Source: JAMZMI01 sp047632435 | Lineage (GTDB): Bacteria; Bacteroidota; Bacteroidia; Cytophagales; Cyclobacteriaceae | Direction: 5' to 3' | NCBI GenBank assembly: GCA_047632435.1 | Contig: JBLICU010000006.1 | Coordinates: 1 to 64,000, forward strand | DNA: 64,000 nt | Part shown: positions 47,207 through 56,820 of the stretch, in pieces | Layout: each line of letters starts with the position of its first letter | Position numbering within the stretch: position 1 is the first letter of the stretch | Notes under the pieces: generated by a model | What the model saw: the letters and a program-made list of their open reading frames with translations, nothing else | Databases searched by the model: none | What the model was told of the DNA's origin: nothing | Program-made: the position numbers and the translations under genes

Positions 47207-48432
47207 GCACTTATACAGCACTGAATCAAATTAAAATTGGCCTGAATTTCGGAAACGGGATAATTCCTGTTGGTCGCTTGGCCAGTCGGGACAACAATAT
47301 CTATTTTGAATATGATCAAAGTTTTTTGGCCAGTAATCTCGAAATATCTCCAATTAACTTGCCCTTAGCATCAGGCCTTAAATCTTTTAAATCTATACCT
47401 TTTGAAGGCCTGCCAGGTGTGTTTTATGACAGTCTTCCTGACGGCTGGGGAAGGCTACTACTTGATCGGTTATTGCGGAGCAAGAACCTACTTCCCAATG
47501 AATTTACCGCGTTGGACAGGCTTGCCCACGTTGGCTTAAATGGGATGGGAGCATTGGTCTATGAACCTGATCTTAGTGAAGACAATATCAAAGCCACAAT
47601 AAACCTTGATGAGTTGGCAAAGCAGACCGAAACCGTTTTAGAAGGAGAAGCCGAGGAGAAACTACAAGAACTTATTGCTTTAAACGGGTCATCGGCTGGA
47701 GCTCGCCCAAAGGCCCTAATCGGAATAGATAGAGACAAACAAAAAATCATTCATGGCAAGCCGGACTTGTCTGAAGCCTATGATCATTGGATTGTAAAAT
47801 TCCCTAATGGTACCGATGGTTTGGATGGTGGTGCAATTGAATTTGTCTACTCACTGATGGCAAAAAAAGCGGGTATTGAGATGATGGAGACCCATTTATT
47901 TAAAGCTGCAAAAGGAGCTGGATATTTCGCGACAAAACGTTTCGATCATCAAAAAAATAAAAGGTTGCATATGCACACCGCAAGTGGCCTACTTCATGCT
48001 GATTTTCGCAATCCTTCCCTGGATTACGAAGATCTGATGAGCTTAACCGAGGTGCTTACTAAAGATGTGCGTGAAGTGGAGAAGATGTTTAGGTTGGCCG
48101 TGTTTAATGTCCTTTCTCATAACCGGGATGATCATGGTAAGAACTTTTCATTCCTTATGAATCAAACCGGGGAATGGAAGCTCTCCCCAGCCTATGACTT
48201 GACCTTCTCTTCTGGTCCAAGAGGGCACCAAAGCACAATGGTCATGGGTGAAGGACAATACCCATCAACGGATCATTTGCTAAAGCTAGGTTTGGCAGCC
48301 AAGTTGAGCCAGACCATCATTGCCACGATCATTGATCAGACCAGGAACGCTCTTAATCAATGGCGCTCATTGGCCGCTGGTTACGGTGTTTCAAAAACCA
48401 GTATTGATCTAATTGCAAAACGCATGACCTAG
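47194..48432 (+). CDS. hipA: HipA-family Ser/Thr protein kinase toxin
   Basis: 412 residues: HipA N1 domain (1-100, 'GIIPVGRLASRDNNIYFEYD', 'LPDGWGRLLLDRLL'), the P-loop-like 'GSSAGARPKALIG' (165-177), the ATP-Lys in 'HWIVKFPNG' (Lys202), the catalytic loop 'SHNRDDHGKNFSF' (Asp312/313) and the Mg-binding 'LSPAYDLTFS' (Asp335). All key motifs are present, so the kinase should be active. E. coli HipA phosphorylates glutamyl-tRNA synthetase and induces growth arrest; other HipA kinases have other targets, so the target here is not known. The pair is bracketed by dispersed repeats 1 and 2. Confidence 0.93.
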   Translation: MAIISTYTALNQIKIGLNFGNGIIPVGRLASRDNNIYFEYDQSFLASNLEISPINLPLASGLKSFKSIPFEGLPGVFYDSLPDGWGRLLLDRLLRSKNLLPNEFTALDRLAHVGLNGMGALVYEPDLSEDNIKATINLDELAKQTETVLEGEAEEKLQELIALNGSSAGARPKALIGIDRDKQKIIHGKPDLSEAYDHWIVKFPNGTDGLDGGAIEFVYSLMAKKAGIEMMETHLFKAAKGAGYFATKRFDHQKNKRLHMHTASGLLHADFRNPSLDYEDLMSLTEVLTKDVREVEKMFRLAVFNVLSHNRDDHGKNFSFLMNQTGEWKLSPAYDLTFSSGPRGHQSTMVMGEGQYPSTDHLLKLGLAAKLSQTIIATIIDQTRNALNQWRSLAAGYGVSKTSIDLIAKRMT

Positions 48433-48553
48433 AAAGTTATGTGACCAATTATAATGGCAAATGGAAATTCCTCTCTCATGTTAAAAGGTTCAGACGTCAA
48501 TATGTATTCCATCAAGAAGTGATAGCTTTCTGCAACTACTACCTCTAATATGG

Positions 48554-48680
48554 CCCGTCATTTCCACGAAGGTAGAAATCGCATCATAGCCAATTATGCT
48601 TATTGTAAAATGAACAAACTAAGGCATCTTCTTGTGCGGCTTATTAGAAATGAGAAAATCCAGAATTCCTGGTTTGCAAC
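48554..48680. repeat. ~125-bp dispersed repeat, copy 2
   Basis: Runs 'CCCGTCATTTCCACGAAGGT' (48554 on) to '...GGTTTGCAA', closely matching copy 3 at 50812. It lies 122 bp after the hipA stop. The remainder of the 48433-49017 gap holds AT-rich DNA and a stretch near 48740-48810 with two 'CCCCGAT' motifs, which I cannot name. Confidence 0.7.
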
Positions 48681-49017
48681 CAAGACCAGAGCAGGAGTAA
48701 CCACCGTTTTTCAATTTTAATCCCACCAATGGGTTTAATCCCCCGATGCTTGCCTCGAATAAAAAATCTACTCCCCGATACTCCGTCAGCTTGCTGCGGG
48801 TTATTCATTTTATATAAAGTCCATTTAATAATTGCACAAAAACTGGCTGTTTGCTTCTAATTATTAGGTGGTTACAAAATTGTCTCGTGTAAAAGGCTTC
48901 CGGGCAGGTAGCTATAGTCTCTATGGAATAGTTAGAATGACTATTTTTAAAATGTCGGGTAAATGCCGTGCGGATGCATCGCAAGAAATTTGCCCTTAAT
49001 CCTCCCATACGCTAGTC

Positions 49018-49815
49018 TTGTCTAAAAAAAGCATGGACGCATTTAAACAACCCAACCTTGGACGGATCATTCAGTCCTTAAGACAGGAAAAGAAACTTAC
49101 TCAGGAGGAGTTAGTGGAAAAATGCAATGTAAACGTACGTACACTTCAGCGCATTGAGGCAGGGGAAGTTACTCCCCGGGATTACACGATCAAGATGATC
49201 TTAAGTGCCCTCGATTACGGGTTTGATACGTTTGAGTCTTCCTTACGGCACAAAGAATCGATCAAACGTCTTCAGGTGGGCTGGATCGCAGGGGTGGTTT
49301 ATTTCGTTCTGAGTATTGTAGACGTTACTGTTGATTTCAGTCGTTTTGAATTGGACTTGCCTACATACTTTCCATTTTTATATATCCTTGTTAAGGCGAT
49401 AGTGGCTACTTCTTTTTCCCTCTTTATGCTTGGGTTTTTGGCCATCGGAAAAACGGAAAAAAGTCCATTACTTCAAATTGCGGCCTATCTCATGGCTGGT
49501 TCTCTCATTATCATATGCATTCACGATAGCATCTCCGTTTTTTCATCCATTTCCTATGAAGATTTCATGGGGATAAAGGGAATTGAGGCTGTGGCTTTTG
49601 GGGGGATAGATGTGCTTTTTGGTATAGCCATTTTCAGACTGGCCAGTAAAATGGGGATGATGGCCAAAGTAGCAGGCATGCTTGAAATAATCGTTGGTGC
49701 TTGTTTTGTGACTTTTGTTCTGGCACTACTGGGTCTAATTTTACTTATCCCTGCTACCATTTTGGAGATCGTTCTCATTTATAAATACTATGATCTCTTG
49801 ACGGCTAAGGAGTAA
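49018..49815 (+). CDS. XRE helix-turn-helix protein fused to membrane domain
   Basis: 265 residues from TTG 49018; ATG 49033 (Met6) is an alternative start. An XRE HTH fills residues ~15-70 ('GRIIQSLRQEKKLTQEELVEKCNVNVRTLQRIEAGEVTP'). Behind it are about five membrane helices (~88-108, 118-140, 150-172, 190-210, 228-255). A DNA-binding domain anchored to the membrane suggests a sensor that senses membrane state or a partner. Function unknown; the DNA target is unknown. It precedes a lipoprotein hydrolase gene by ~40 bp, likely one operon. Confidence 0.8.
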   Translation: MSKKSMDAFKQPNLGRIIQSLRQEKKLTQEELVEKCNVNVRTLQRIEAGEVTPRDYTIKMILSALDYGFDTFESSLRHKESIKRLQVGWIAGVVYFVLSIVDVTVDFSRFELDLPTYFPFLYILVKAIVATSFSLFMLGFLAIGKTEKSPLLQIAAYLMAGSLIIICIHDSISVFSSISYEDFMGIKGIEAVAFGGIDVLFGIAIFRLASKMGMMAKVAGMLEIIVGACFVTFVLALLGLILLIPATILEIVLIYKYYDLLTAKE

Positions 49816-49856
49816 TTTTTATCCACTCAAATTTTTAATAATATGACTTCAATAAT

Positions 49857-50708
49857 ATGACTTTCAAGCCGGAGAACTGGATGCTATGCGCATGGATTTT
49901 GCTGAGTGTTAGCTTGCTCTCCTGCACATCGTCACCCCCAAAAAATCATGGAAAGCTTGATCTGGAGTTATTTCTAGGTGAGGGAGCAAACCAACCATTA
50001 GTTGTGGGTTTTGGAGGAGGAGAGGGAGGCAATGCCTGGGCCGGGGATTATTGGGAAACCACGAGAAATGAATTTCTGGATGCCGGTTTTGCCTTTCTTG
50101 CTGTAGGCTACTTTGGATCAGCTTCCACCCCTGCGTATTTGGATCGGATTTCACTGGATGCGATTCGAGATTCAATTCTGAATGTAGCTAAAAACCCCAA
50201 AATTGATGGAGAGCGAATCGCTGTGATTGGTGGGTCTAAAGGGGGAGAGCTGGTGCTCAATCTGGCCAGCGTCTTTGGTGAGATTAATGCTGTGGTGGCC
50301 ATGGTGCCTTCCCATGTGAGCTTTCCGGCTAACACCATTCTGGCCAATAACTCATCATGGACCTATCATGATGTAGAACTGCCTTATGTGCCAGCAACAT
50401 TCGCCACTATCAGTCCGGCGCTGAGGCATGACTTGCACGAGGCATTTTCGATTATGCTCAGAGATGAGGAAGCAGTGGAGCGGGCGCTAATCCCTGTTGA
50501 AAAAATCAATGGTTCGATACTCCTTGTTTCTGCAAGTGCTGACGAAATGTGGCCCTCAGCTATGATGGCTGAAAGGGTGTTTCAAAGGCTGAAGGAAAAG
50601 CAATTCAGACCTGTTTACAAGCATGTGATCATCGATGGAGGTCATATGGCACCAACAAAACATTTTGATTTGGTTCTGGAATTTCTAAAGCAGAGTTTAA
50701 AAGAATGA
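49857..50708 (+). CDS. α/β-hydrolase lipoprotein (BAAT/acyl-CoA thioesterase C-terminal type)
   Basis: 283 residues. The signal ends in 'VSLLSC' (Cys23, lipidated). The hydrolase triad is visible: Ser127 in 'IGGSKGGE', Asp229 in 'ASADEMWPS' and His263 in 'DGGHMAP'. 'GEGGNAWAGDYWE' near the N-terminus fits the BAAT C-terminal family (bile-acid CoA:amino acid acyltransferase / acyl-CoA thioesterase). Substrate unknown; being surface or periplasmic, an ester or amide in the envelope or a xenobiotic is as likely as an acyl-CoA. Probably cotranscribed with the HTH-membrane gene. Confidence 0.85.
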   Translation: MTFKPENWMLCAWILLSVSLLSCTSSPPKNHGKLDLELFLGEGANQPLVVGFGGGEGGNAWAGDYWETTRNEFLDAGFAFLAVGYFGSASTPAYLDRISLDAIRDSILNVAKNPKIDGERIAVIGGSKGGELVLNLASVFGEINAVVAMVPSHVSFPANTILANNSSWTYHDVELPYVPATFATISPALRHDLHEAFSIMLRDEEAVERALIPVEKINGSILLVSASADEMWPSAMMAERVFQRLKEKQFRPVYKHVIIDGGHMAPTKHFDLVLEFLKQSLKE

Positions 50709-50811
50709 ATTTAGAAGCCCCGATTGGAATCTGCCACCAAGGCCATTTCGGAATTATTCCTTCGCTCTTGAAATGTCAACTTTCGATATCAGTTTCACTT
50801 GACCAATGCAA

Positions 50812-50936
50812 CCCGTCATTATCATCAAGGTAGAAATCACATCATAACCAATTATGCTTATTGTAAAATGAACAGACTAAGTCATCTTCTTGTGAGGCTC
50901 ATTGAGATGAGAAGATTCAGGAGTCTTTATTGCATA
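50812..50936. repeat. ~125-bp dispersed repeat, copy 3
   Basis: 'CCCGTCATTATCATCAAGGT' at its left end, sharing the core with copies 1 and 2. This copy keeps the longest open frame ('RHYHQGRNHIITNYAYCKMN'). It fills most of the 50709-51032 gap; nothing else recognisable is there. All three copies have the same orientation. Confidence 0.7.
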
Positions 50937-51032
50937 AGAGTAGGGGATACACTTACATTGGATGATCTGACCTTGATCAAAGTATGATACTAAGCACCAT
51001 GCTGACGTATTTGAAATGTGCATCATACCAAA

Positions 51033-52556
51033 TCACACCACCTCCAACATCCCCATCAAATCCTCCAGGTATTCTCGGTGGTTCGCCAGACGAGGCACCT
51101 TGTGCTGACCGCCGAGTTTGCCTCGCTTTTTCATCCAATTGTAAAAGGTGCCTTTGGCTACCAAATGGACAAGTGGTGCTTCCAGCGCTATGTCTTTGTA
51201 CCTTTTGGCATCATAGTCGGAGTTGATTTCGCGGAGACGCTCGTCTAGCAAGGTGCGAAATCGCTCTGGATCATCGGGATCTTTCGAAAACTCGATCGCC
51301 CATTCATGACTGCCTTTCTTTCCTTCTTCTATGTAGCGAGGAGCGGCTGTAAAGTTGGTCACTTCTGCATAGGTTTTGTGGCAGGCATAAGCCACTGCTT
51401 CCACCGCATTTTCGATTATCAGCTCTTCCCCAAAGGCATTGATGAAATGCTTGGTTCTGCCGGCTATTCGGATTTTATATGGATCAATGGATGTGAAGCG
51501 AATTGTATCACCAATTTTGTATCTCCACAGTCCCGCATTGGTGGTGATTACCATGGCATAGGTTTGGTTCACTTCCACTTCGTCCAGCGACAATGTTTTA
51601 GGATCGTCACTTTCCCAATCATCCATCGGGATAAATTCATAATATATGCCGTAATCCAGCATCAGCAGCATGTCGAATGAATCGGTTCTGTCCTGAATGC
51701 CGAAAAATCCCTCGCTGGCATTGTAGGTCTCCATGTAATGCATCTGTCGGGATGGAATCATGTTTTGGAAGAGTTCTCGATAGGGCGTGAATGAAACCGC
51801 ACCGTGTATAAATGCTTCCAGATTGGGCCATACGTCCAATATGTTTTTTGCTCCTTTGATCTCAATGATGCGCTGAATCAGCACAATGGTCCAGGTGGGC
51901 ACGCCTGAAATGCTGGTCACATCTTCGTTGGCTGTGTACTGCGCCATTTTTTCAATCTTTTCTTCCCACTCATCCATGAGGGCTATCTCCATGGTAGGGG
52001 TGCGAACGAGCTGTGCCCACAGCGGCAGGTTTTTCAATAGAACGGCCGACACATCACCGTAAAAAGATTTGGAATTGCTGTTAAATTGATTGACTTGCTG
52101 ACTGCCACCGATCACCAGATTTTTACCTGTGAATAATCGGGTCTCGGGATAGTTGTTGACATAGATCGAGAGGAGGTCTTTACCACCTTTGTAGTGGCAA
52201 TCTTCCAGCGCTTCCGGCGATACCGGGATGAATTTGCTTCGCGCATTGGTGGTGCCGGAGGATTTGGCAAACCAGCGAATTTCCGAAGGCCAAAGCACAT
52301 TTTCTTCCCCGTGCATCAATCGATCGATGAAAGGGAAAATATCTTCATAGGTGACCACCGGAACCTTCCTTTTGAACTCCTCGGCATTGGTGATAGAGGA
52401 GAAACCATATTTCATTCCGTATTCGGTATTGGCTCCTTTTTTAATCAAAGAATCAAGCAGCTCTCGCTGTACTTCATGCGGATATTTCATGAAAAGCTCG
52501 ATATCGTGTATCCGCTTTTTCATCACCCAGGTCAATATCGAATTAAGGAACTCCAT
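51033..52556 (-). CDS. GH3 auxin-responsive promoter family acyl-adenylate ligase
   Basis: 507 residues, full length for bacterial GH3 proteins. The ANL-type motif 'WFAKSSGTTNARSKFIPVS' (~95-113) binds ATP; 'MHYMETYNASEGFFGIQD' (~290) and 'GLWRYKIGDTIRFTS' follow. GH3 enzymes adenylate carboxylic acids and conjugate them to amino acids in plants. In Bacteroidota the gene is common but its substrate is not known. On the same strand as lptB and recJ, 17 bp downstream of lptB. Confidence 0.9.
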   Translation of the reverse strand: MEFLNSILTWVMKKRIHDIELFMKYPHEVQRELLDSLIKKGANTEYGMKYGFSSITNAEEFKRKVPVVTYEDIFPFIDRLMHGEENVLWPSEIRWFAKSSGTTNARSKFIPVSPEALEDCHYKGGKDLLSIYVNNYPETRLFTGKNLVIGGSQQVNQFNSNSKSFYGDVSAVLLKNLPLWAQLVRTPTMEIALMDEWEEKIEKMAQYTANEDVTSISGVPTWTIVLIQRIIEIKGAKNILDVWPNLEAFIHGAVSFTPYRELFQNMIPSRQMHYMETYNASEGFFGIQDRTDSFDMLLMLDYGIYYEFIPMDDWESDDPKTLSLDEVEVNQTYAMVITTNAGLWRYKIGDTIRFTSIDPYKIRIAGRTKHFINAFGEELIIENAVEAVAYACHKTYAEVTNFTAAPRYIEEGKKGSHEWAIEFSKDPDDPERFRTLLDERLREINSDYDAKRYKDIALEAPLVHLVAKGTFYNWMKKRGKLGGQHKVPRLANHREYLEDLMGMLEVV

Positions 52557-52573
52557 CAGATTTTGGGGTCAAA

Positions 52574-53305
52574 TCATACTTTTCGCTTCAATTCAAAGTG
52601 CTTACCTAAGTAAACCCTTCGCACTTGCTCATCGGCAGCCAGCTCCTCCGCTGTTCCGGCTTTGAGCAACTTGCCTTCAAACATGAGGTACGCCCTATCT
52701 GTGATTGAGAGGGTTTCATTCACGTTGTGATCGGTGATTAAAATACCGATATTTTTGTCTTTTAACTTGGATACAATGGTTTGAATTTCCTCCACGGCGA
52801 TAGGATCCACCCCGGCAAAAGGCTCATCCAGCAATACAAATTTTGGGTCTACTGCCAGTGCTCGGGCAATTTCTGTTCTTCTTCGCTCACCACCCGAAAG
52901 TACCTGACCCATGTTTTTTCTGACATGCGTCAAACTGAATTCCTCAAGCAAAGATTCCATCTTTTCCTTCTGTTCCACTTTGGTCAGCTTGGACATTTCC
53001 AGCACGGCCAAGATATTGTCCTCCACAGATAACTTTCTGAAGACGGAAGCCTCCTGCGCCAAATATCCAATACCTTTTTTGGCTCTTTGGTACATCGGCA
53101 GGTCAGTGATGTCTTGCTCGTCCAAGTAGATATGACCTTCATTCGGCTTGATCAAACCAACAATCATGTAAAATGAGGTTGTTTTTCCGGCACCATTGGG
53201 GCCCAACAAACCAACAATCTCACCCTGATTCACGGATACCGAAATCCCTTGAACCACCGTTCGTTTTTTATATTTCTTAATTAAATGTTCTGCTCTCAGC
53301 TCCAT
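52574..53305 (-). CDS. lptB: LPS export ABC transporter ATP-binding protein LptB
   Basis: 243 residues with Walker A 'GPNGAGKTT' (35-43), the ABC signature 'LSGGERRRTEIARAL' and Walker B 'KFVLLDEPFAGVDP' plus 'ITDHNVNETL' H-loop. 'PFAGVDPIAVEEIQ' is an LptB hallmark. LptB powers LPS transport from the inner membrane with LptFG, which are not encoded here. Confidence 0.95.
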   Translation of the reverse strand: MELRAEHLIKKYKKRTVVQGISVSVNQGEIVGLLGPNGAGKTTSFYMIVGLIKPNEGHIYLDEQDITDLPMYQRAKKGIGYLAQEASVFRKLSVEDNILAVLEMSKLTKVEQKEKMESLLEEFSLTHVRKNMGQVLSGGERRRTEIARALAVDPKFVLLDEPFAGVDPIAVEEIQTIVSKLKDKNIGILITDHNVNETLSITDRAYLMFEGKLLKAGTAEELAADEQVRRVYLGKHFELKRKV

Positions 53306-53386
53306 GAATACTTGTGCTTTGTTCTGATATTCTTTCTTTCAATCAGGATTTAGGGAAGAAACGAACTACTTTAGTCCTGCAATTTA

Positions 53387-55090
53387 TCAATCAAATTTTA
53401 TATCCTTGATCATAAGCTGCAGGCTTTTATTTCCCATATAAATGTTTTCATCTATATGGTAGGCCATCTGAAACGATTCGCCGGCGGCTATTCTTTCACT
53501 GTGATGAGCCAACCCAAATCCTATAGCACTAAACGCTGTATTTTTGTTTTCCTGATATACACTTAATTTCAGATGTTGCTCTTTCAGAATGCGCGGTTGT
53601 CCATTGCACTTCAGTCCACAGGAAGAAAACAAAGGCTGTAAATTTTGAGGGCCAAATGGCGCCATTTGGTTCATGATAACAAATGATTTTTCGCTGACAA
53701 AGTCAAGATTAACTTCCAGATCAATATCTAGCTTGGGGATCAGCACTTCGGGCTTGATAGTAGCAGCCACAATTTCTTCAAATTTCTTTTGAAAATCGGC
53801 AACACGATCAATGCTCATGGTAAGCCCAGCGGCGTGAGTGTGTCCTCCGTATTGCTCCAATAGGTCAGCGCAAGCTGAAATGGCCTCATAGATATCAAAA
53901 CCGGCAATAGATCTCGCCGAACCGGTGGCTTTATTTTTGGATTCTGTGAGAATGATGGTTGGCCGATAATAACTTTCAATACATCTGGAGGCCACTATGC
54001 CAATCACTCCTTTGTGCCAGTCATTTTTGAAAAGAACTGTACTTTTTGCAGATTTCAGATTTTCGTCAGACTCAATCATTTCCAATGCTTCGGCAGTGAT
54101 GGTCTTGTCGAAATCTTTCCTTTCGCTGTTTTTTGTATTGAGGTTAAGGGAAAATTCTTCAAGATCATTTTCAGATTCTGCCAAAAGTAAATTGACAGAT
54201 TCTCGTGCATGGGTAAGCCTTCCGGCCGCATTGATTCTAGGCCCCAGGTAAAACACCACATCAGAAATGGTGAGATTTCCTTTCAATCCACTGATTTCGA
54301 TAAGTGACTGCAATCCTTTTGAGGGTGCCTCATTGAGCTTCTTCAATCCGTAATATGCCAAAATGCGATTTTCTCCTACTATCGGGACAATATCTGAAGC
54401 GATACTTACGGCTACCAAATCAAGATGATCATAGAGCTGTTCAAGGGGGATGGTGTTTTGTAAACAAAAGCCATGAAGCAATTTGAAGCCCACGCCACAG
54501 CCGGAAAGTTCTTTGAACGGATATTGGTCGTCTTTTTGTTTTGGATCCAAAACGGCATAAGCATCCGGAAGAATATCTCCCGGTAAGTGGTGATCACAAA
54601 TGATCAGGTCAATGCCATAACTATTGGCCAGAGCTGCTTTGTCCACTGCTTTGATACCACAATCCAAGCTGATGATCAGGTTAAAATTATTGTCTTTCGC
54701 ATATTCAATTCCCTGGGTTGAAATGCCATAACCTTCCGTGTAGCGATCCGGTATGTAATGTGCGATTTGCTCTGTGAAGTTTCTCAGAAATCCAAAAACC
54801 AGGCTTACAGAAGTGGTGCCATCTACATCATAATCGCCGTAGATAAGAATTTTCTCATTCCCAAAAATCGCTTCGCAAAGTCGGTTCACGGCCTTCTCCA
54901 TATTTTTCATGAGGAAAGGGTCGTGCAAATCATCAAGCGATGGACGGAAAAAAAATTTGGCGTCATCAAAGGAAATAATTCCTCGCTGGGCAAGCAAAGT
55001 AGCCAGCTCAGGACTGATGTTCAAATCAGAAGATAATGTTGCAACTACAAGCTGATCAGGCTGCTCCTTATGAACCCATCTTTTTTCCAT
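53387..55090 (-). CDS. recJ: Single-stranded-DNA-specific 5'-3' exonuclease RecJ
   Basis: 567 residues. DHH-phosphoesterase motifs: 'LIYGDYDVDGTTS' (~80), 'SLDCG', 'LIICDHHLPGD' and the DHHA1-type 'YGGHTHAAGLTMS' near residue 425. RecJ resects DNA for recombination and mismatch or base-excision repair, requires Mn/Mg, and is full length here. It is 82 bp upstream of lptB on the same strand. Confidence 0.95.
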   Translation of the reverse strand: MEKRWVHKEQPDQLVVATLSSDLNISPELATLLAQRGIISFDDAKFFFRPSLDDLHDPFLMKNMEKAVNRLCEAIFGNEKILIYGDYDVDGTTSVSLVFGFLRNFTEQIAHYIPDRYTEGYGISTQGIEYAKDNNFNLIISLDCGIKAVDKAALANSYGIDLIICDHHLPGDILPDAYAVLDPKQKDDQYPFKELSGCGVGFKLLHGFCLQNTIPLEQLYDHLDLVAVSIASDIVPIVGENRILAYYGLKKLNEAPSKGLQSLIEISGLKGNLTISDVVFYLGPRINAAGRLTHARESVNLLLAESENDLEEFSLNLNTKNSERKDFDKTITAEALEMIESDENLKSAKSTVLFKNDWHKGVIGIVASRCIESYYRPTIILTESKNKATGSARSIAGFDIYEAISACADLLEQYGGHTHAAGLTMSIDRVADFQKKFEEIVAATIKPEVLIPKLDIDLEVNLDFVSEKSFVIMNQMAPFGPQNLQPLFSSCGLKCNGQPRILKEQHLKLSVYQENKNTAFSAIGFGLAHHSERIAAGESFQMAYHIDENIYMGNKSLQLMIKDIKFD

Positions 55091-55127
55091 TAGGGGAAAT
55101 TAGGGAAAATGCAGGAAATGGAACCCA

Positions 55128-55403
55128 CTAAATCATAAAGTCCATGTCTTTTTCTGTGACATAATGGTTTTGATACCAATATTCATAGTTTTCATAGGAG
55201 ACACAATCATGGTCATTGTGATCTCCAAGAGTAATAAAATATGCTGGCTTGATCCAGGCGGAAAACAAATGTGACTGGTCATATGATAAGTCAGAGAGTC
55301 TCAAAATTTTGAGTCCGTTATGGAAAATGGGAGAAGCTTTGCGGTGCATGATGAACAAATTATCATGCAATCCTAAGGAAATCAGGGAGCTATGTCCTAT
55401 CAA
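55128..55403 (-). CDS. Small hypothetical protein, weakly supported
   Basis: A 91-residue frame with only a TTG start at its 5' end (Met19 at 55349 is an alternative). The composition looks protein-like and no other gene occupies the stretch, but I recognise no family and see no promoter. The C-terminal part is rich in His, Asp and Tyr ('DHNDHDCVSYENYEYWYQNH'). It could be a remnant of a longer gene cut at its N-terminus. Confidence 0.35.
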   Translation of the reverse strand: MIGHSSLISLGLHDNLFIMHRKASPIFHNGLKILRLSDLSYDQSHLFSAWIKPAYFITLGDHNDHDCVSYENYEYWYQNHYVTEKDMDFMI

Positions 55404-55487
55404 CTCCCATTAAGTAATTGTTATATCTTAATCGTGATATCTTAGCCATTATGATGTGATTTATCTAATTTGTCCTTTAAGTAGCAT

Positions 55488-56153
55488 TTGAAATCAATGA
55501 GGGTATCGCTGAGTGAGATTTGGAATTTTGCAGACATTATAAAAAATAATGAGAAGGGATTGTCATTTTCTCTCCATACCGGAGATGCTGTTATTACCGG
55601 AATTAATAGGGAAACTTTGCAACTCCTTCGCGATGACAATGATTTTGATACCGAATTATTGCCCGAAATATTTACTTTTCGAGATATTCTGTGGCAACCA
55701 GATATTTACACTGATGCTACGATGAGTTTGCCCAGTTTGCGTGTGCTTCATGCCTATTGCCGTGAACAGTCTGATCAATACGAATCCTCAACTTCTGAAG
55801 TCAACATTATCTATGCTCAACTGTTGAGGTTTGTTGGGAATGAAAGTGAACAAGCGATAAATAGCTTAGAATTAGAAAATCCAAACGTGAAATCAGTATT
55901 GGGAAATCTCCGAAAAAATACCTTCCCCATTATTAAATTTTTCATTGGTCATCCTCGCAATCGACTGGATTACTACCGTGATTCTGTCAATAGGCTTAAC
56001 TATGCAGTCAAAATTATCATTACCCAATTCAATGGGAAATACACAGAGCTACAAGACCCTTATTGGGAAGTGCTTTTTGATAAAAAGCTATCTGCCGTTC
56101 AAATCAATGCAGATGAAATTAAAAAGCCTTCGGAACGTATAGAAAAAGGATAG
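55488..56153 (+). CDS. Hypothetical cytoplasmic protein
   Basis: 221 residues from a TTG; the ATG at 55497 (Met4, 'MRVSLSEIWNFAD') is the more natural start. No signal peptide, no membrane helix, largely helical, acidic. Nothing in it identifies a family. It precedes the DedA-like gene by about 60 bp on the same strand and ends 'ERIEKG'. Confidence 0.6.
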   Translation: MKSMRVSLSEIWNFADIIKNNEKGLSFSLHTGDAVITGINRETLQLLRDDNDFDTELLPEIFTFRDILWQPDIYTDATMSLPSLRVLHAYCREQSDQYESSTSEVNIIYAQLLRFVGNESEQAINSLELENPNVKSVLGNLRKNTFPIIKFFIGHPRNRLDYYRDSVNRLNYAVKIIITQFNGKYTELQDPYWEVLFDKKLSAVQINADEIKKPSERIEKG

Positions 56154-56211
56154 TTTTGCCAGTGGCTTGAACTCAACCCAATAAATTTCAGTTTATCTCG
56201 ATACATTCTGC

Positions 56212-56820
56212 TTGATGCAACAGACCGATAATTCTTCAGATAATAAGCATAAAAGCGAAAGAGCGCGGTTTTTTCTAGGAAATCTTTTGAAAGGACTGAT
56301 CTGGCTTGCAGTAATTGTTGGAGGCTATTTTTATCTGGAGAGAAATTACAATTTTTCACTGGCGGAGATCCTTGGCCCCTTTTACGACAAGCCGGCGGTG
56401 ATCTTTTCCATCTTTCTAGGTTCCGAGGTGATCTTTGGAATTATCCCACCAGAACTTTTTATGATCTGGTCATTGAGAGATGGGATGCTGATTGTCTATG
56501 TTCAAAACGTCATTGCACTGGCTGTCATTTCATATCTGGCTGGATTGATTGGCTATTATCTTGGATCGCATTTTAGTACGACGCGATTGTATCGGATCAT
56601 CCGAAAAAATTATCTCAGGAAATTCGAAAAACACATTACCCGTTTTGGAGGTTTCATGATCATTGTGGCAGCATTGACGCCTATTCCATTTGCGGGAATT
56701 TGCATGTTGATGGGTGCAGTGAAGTATCCGGCAAGAAGATTTATGTTGATATCCTTGTCACGCTTCCTGAGGTTCGCCATCTATGCCATGATCATTTGGG
56801 AAGCTAAAATTTTACAATGA
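56212..56820 (+). CDS. DedA/VTT-family small membrane protein
   Basis: 202 residues, TTG at 56212 or ATG at 56215. An N-terminal basic stretch leads to a helix (~28-45), then helices at ~63-80, 95-118, 148-170 and 178-198. The 'IITRFGGFMIIVAALTPIPFAGICMLMGAVKYPARRFML' kind of region (~145-180) is the re-entrant VTT/SNARE-associated signature. DedA proteins affect envelope lipids and phospholipid scrambling. The stop overlaps hemH (ATGA), so they form an operon. Confidence 0.8.
   Translation: MMQQTDNSSDNKHKSERARFFLGNLLKGLIWLAVIVGGYFYLERNYNFSLAEILGPFYDKPAVIFSIFLGSEVIFGIIPPELFMIWSLRDGMLIVYVQNVIALAVISYLAGLIGYYLGSHFSTTRLYRIIRKNYLRKFEKHITRFGGFMIIVAALTPIPFAGICMLMGAVKYPARRFMLISLSRFLRFAIYAMIIWEAKILQ

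Noticed and set aside
48805..49008. Minus-strand frame resembling an AraC-type helix
   Set aside because: The 67-residue frame has no start context, only a faint 'FTRHFK' resemblance and no continuation, so it is treated as chance.
46646..50936. Dispersed repeats as intact insertion sequences
   Set aside because: Each copy is only about 125 bp, has no terminal inverted repeat that I can see and no transposase frame, so no mobile element is called.
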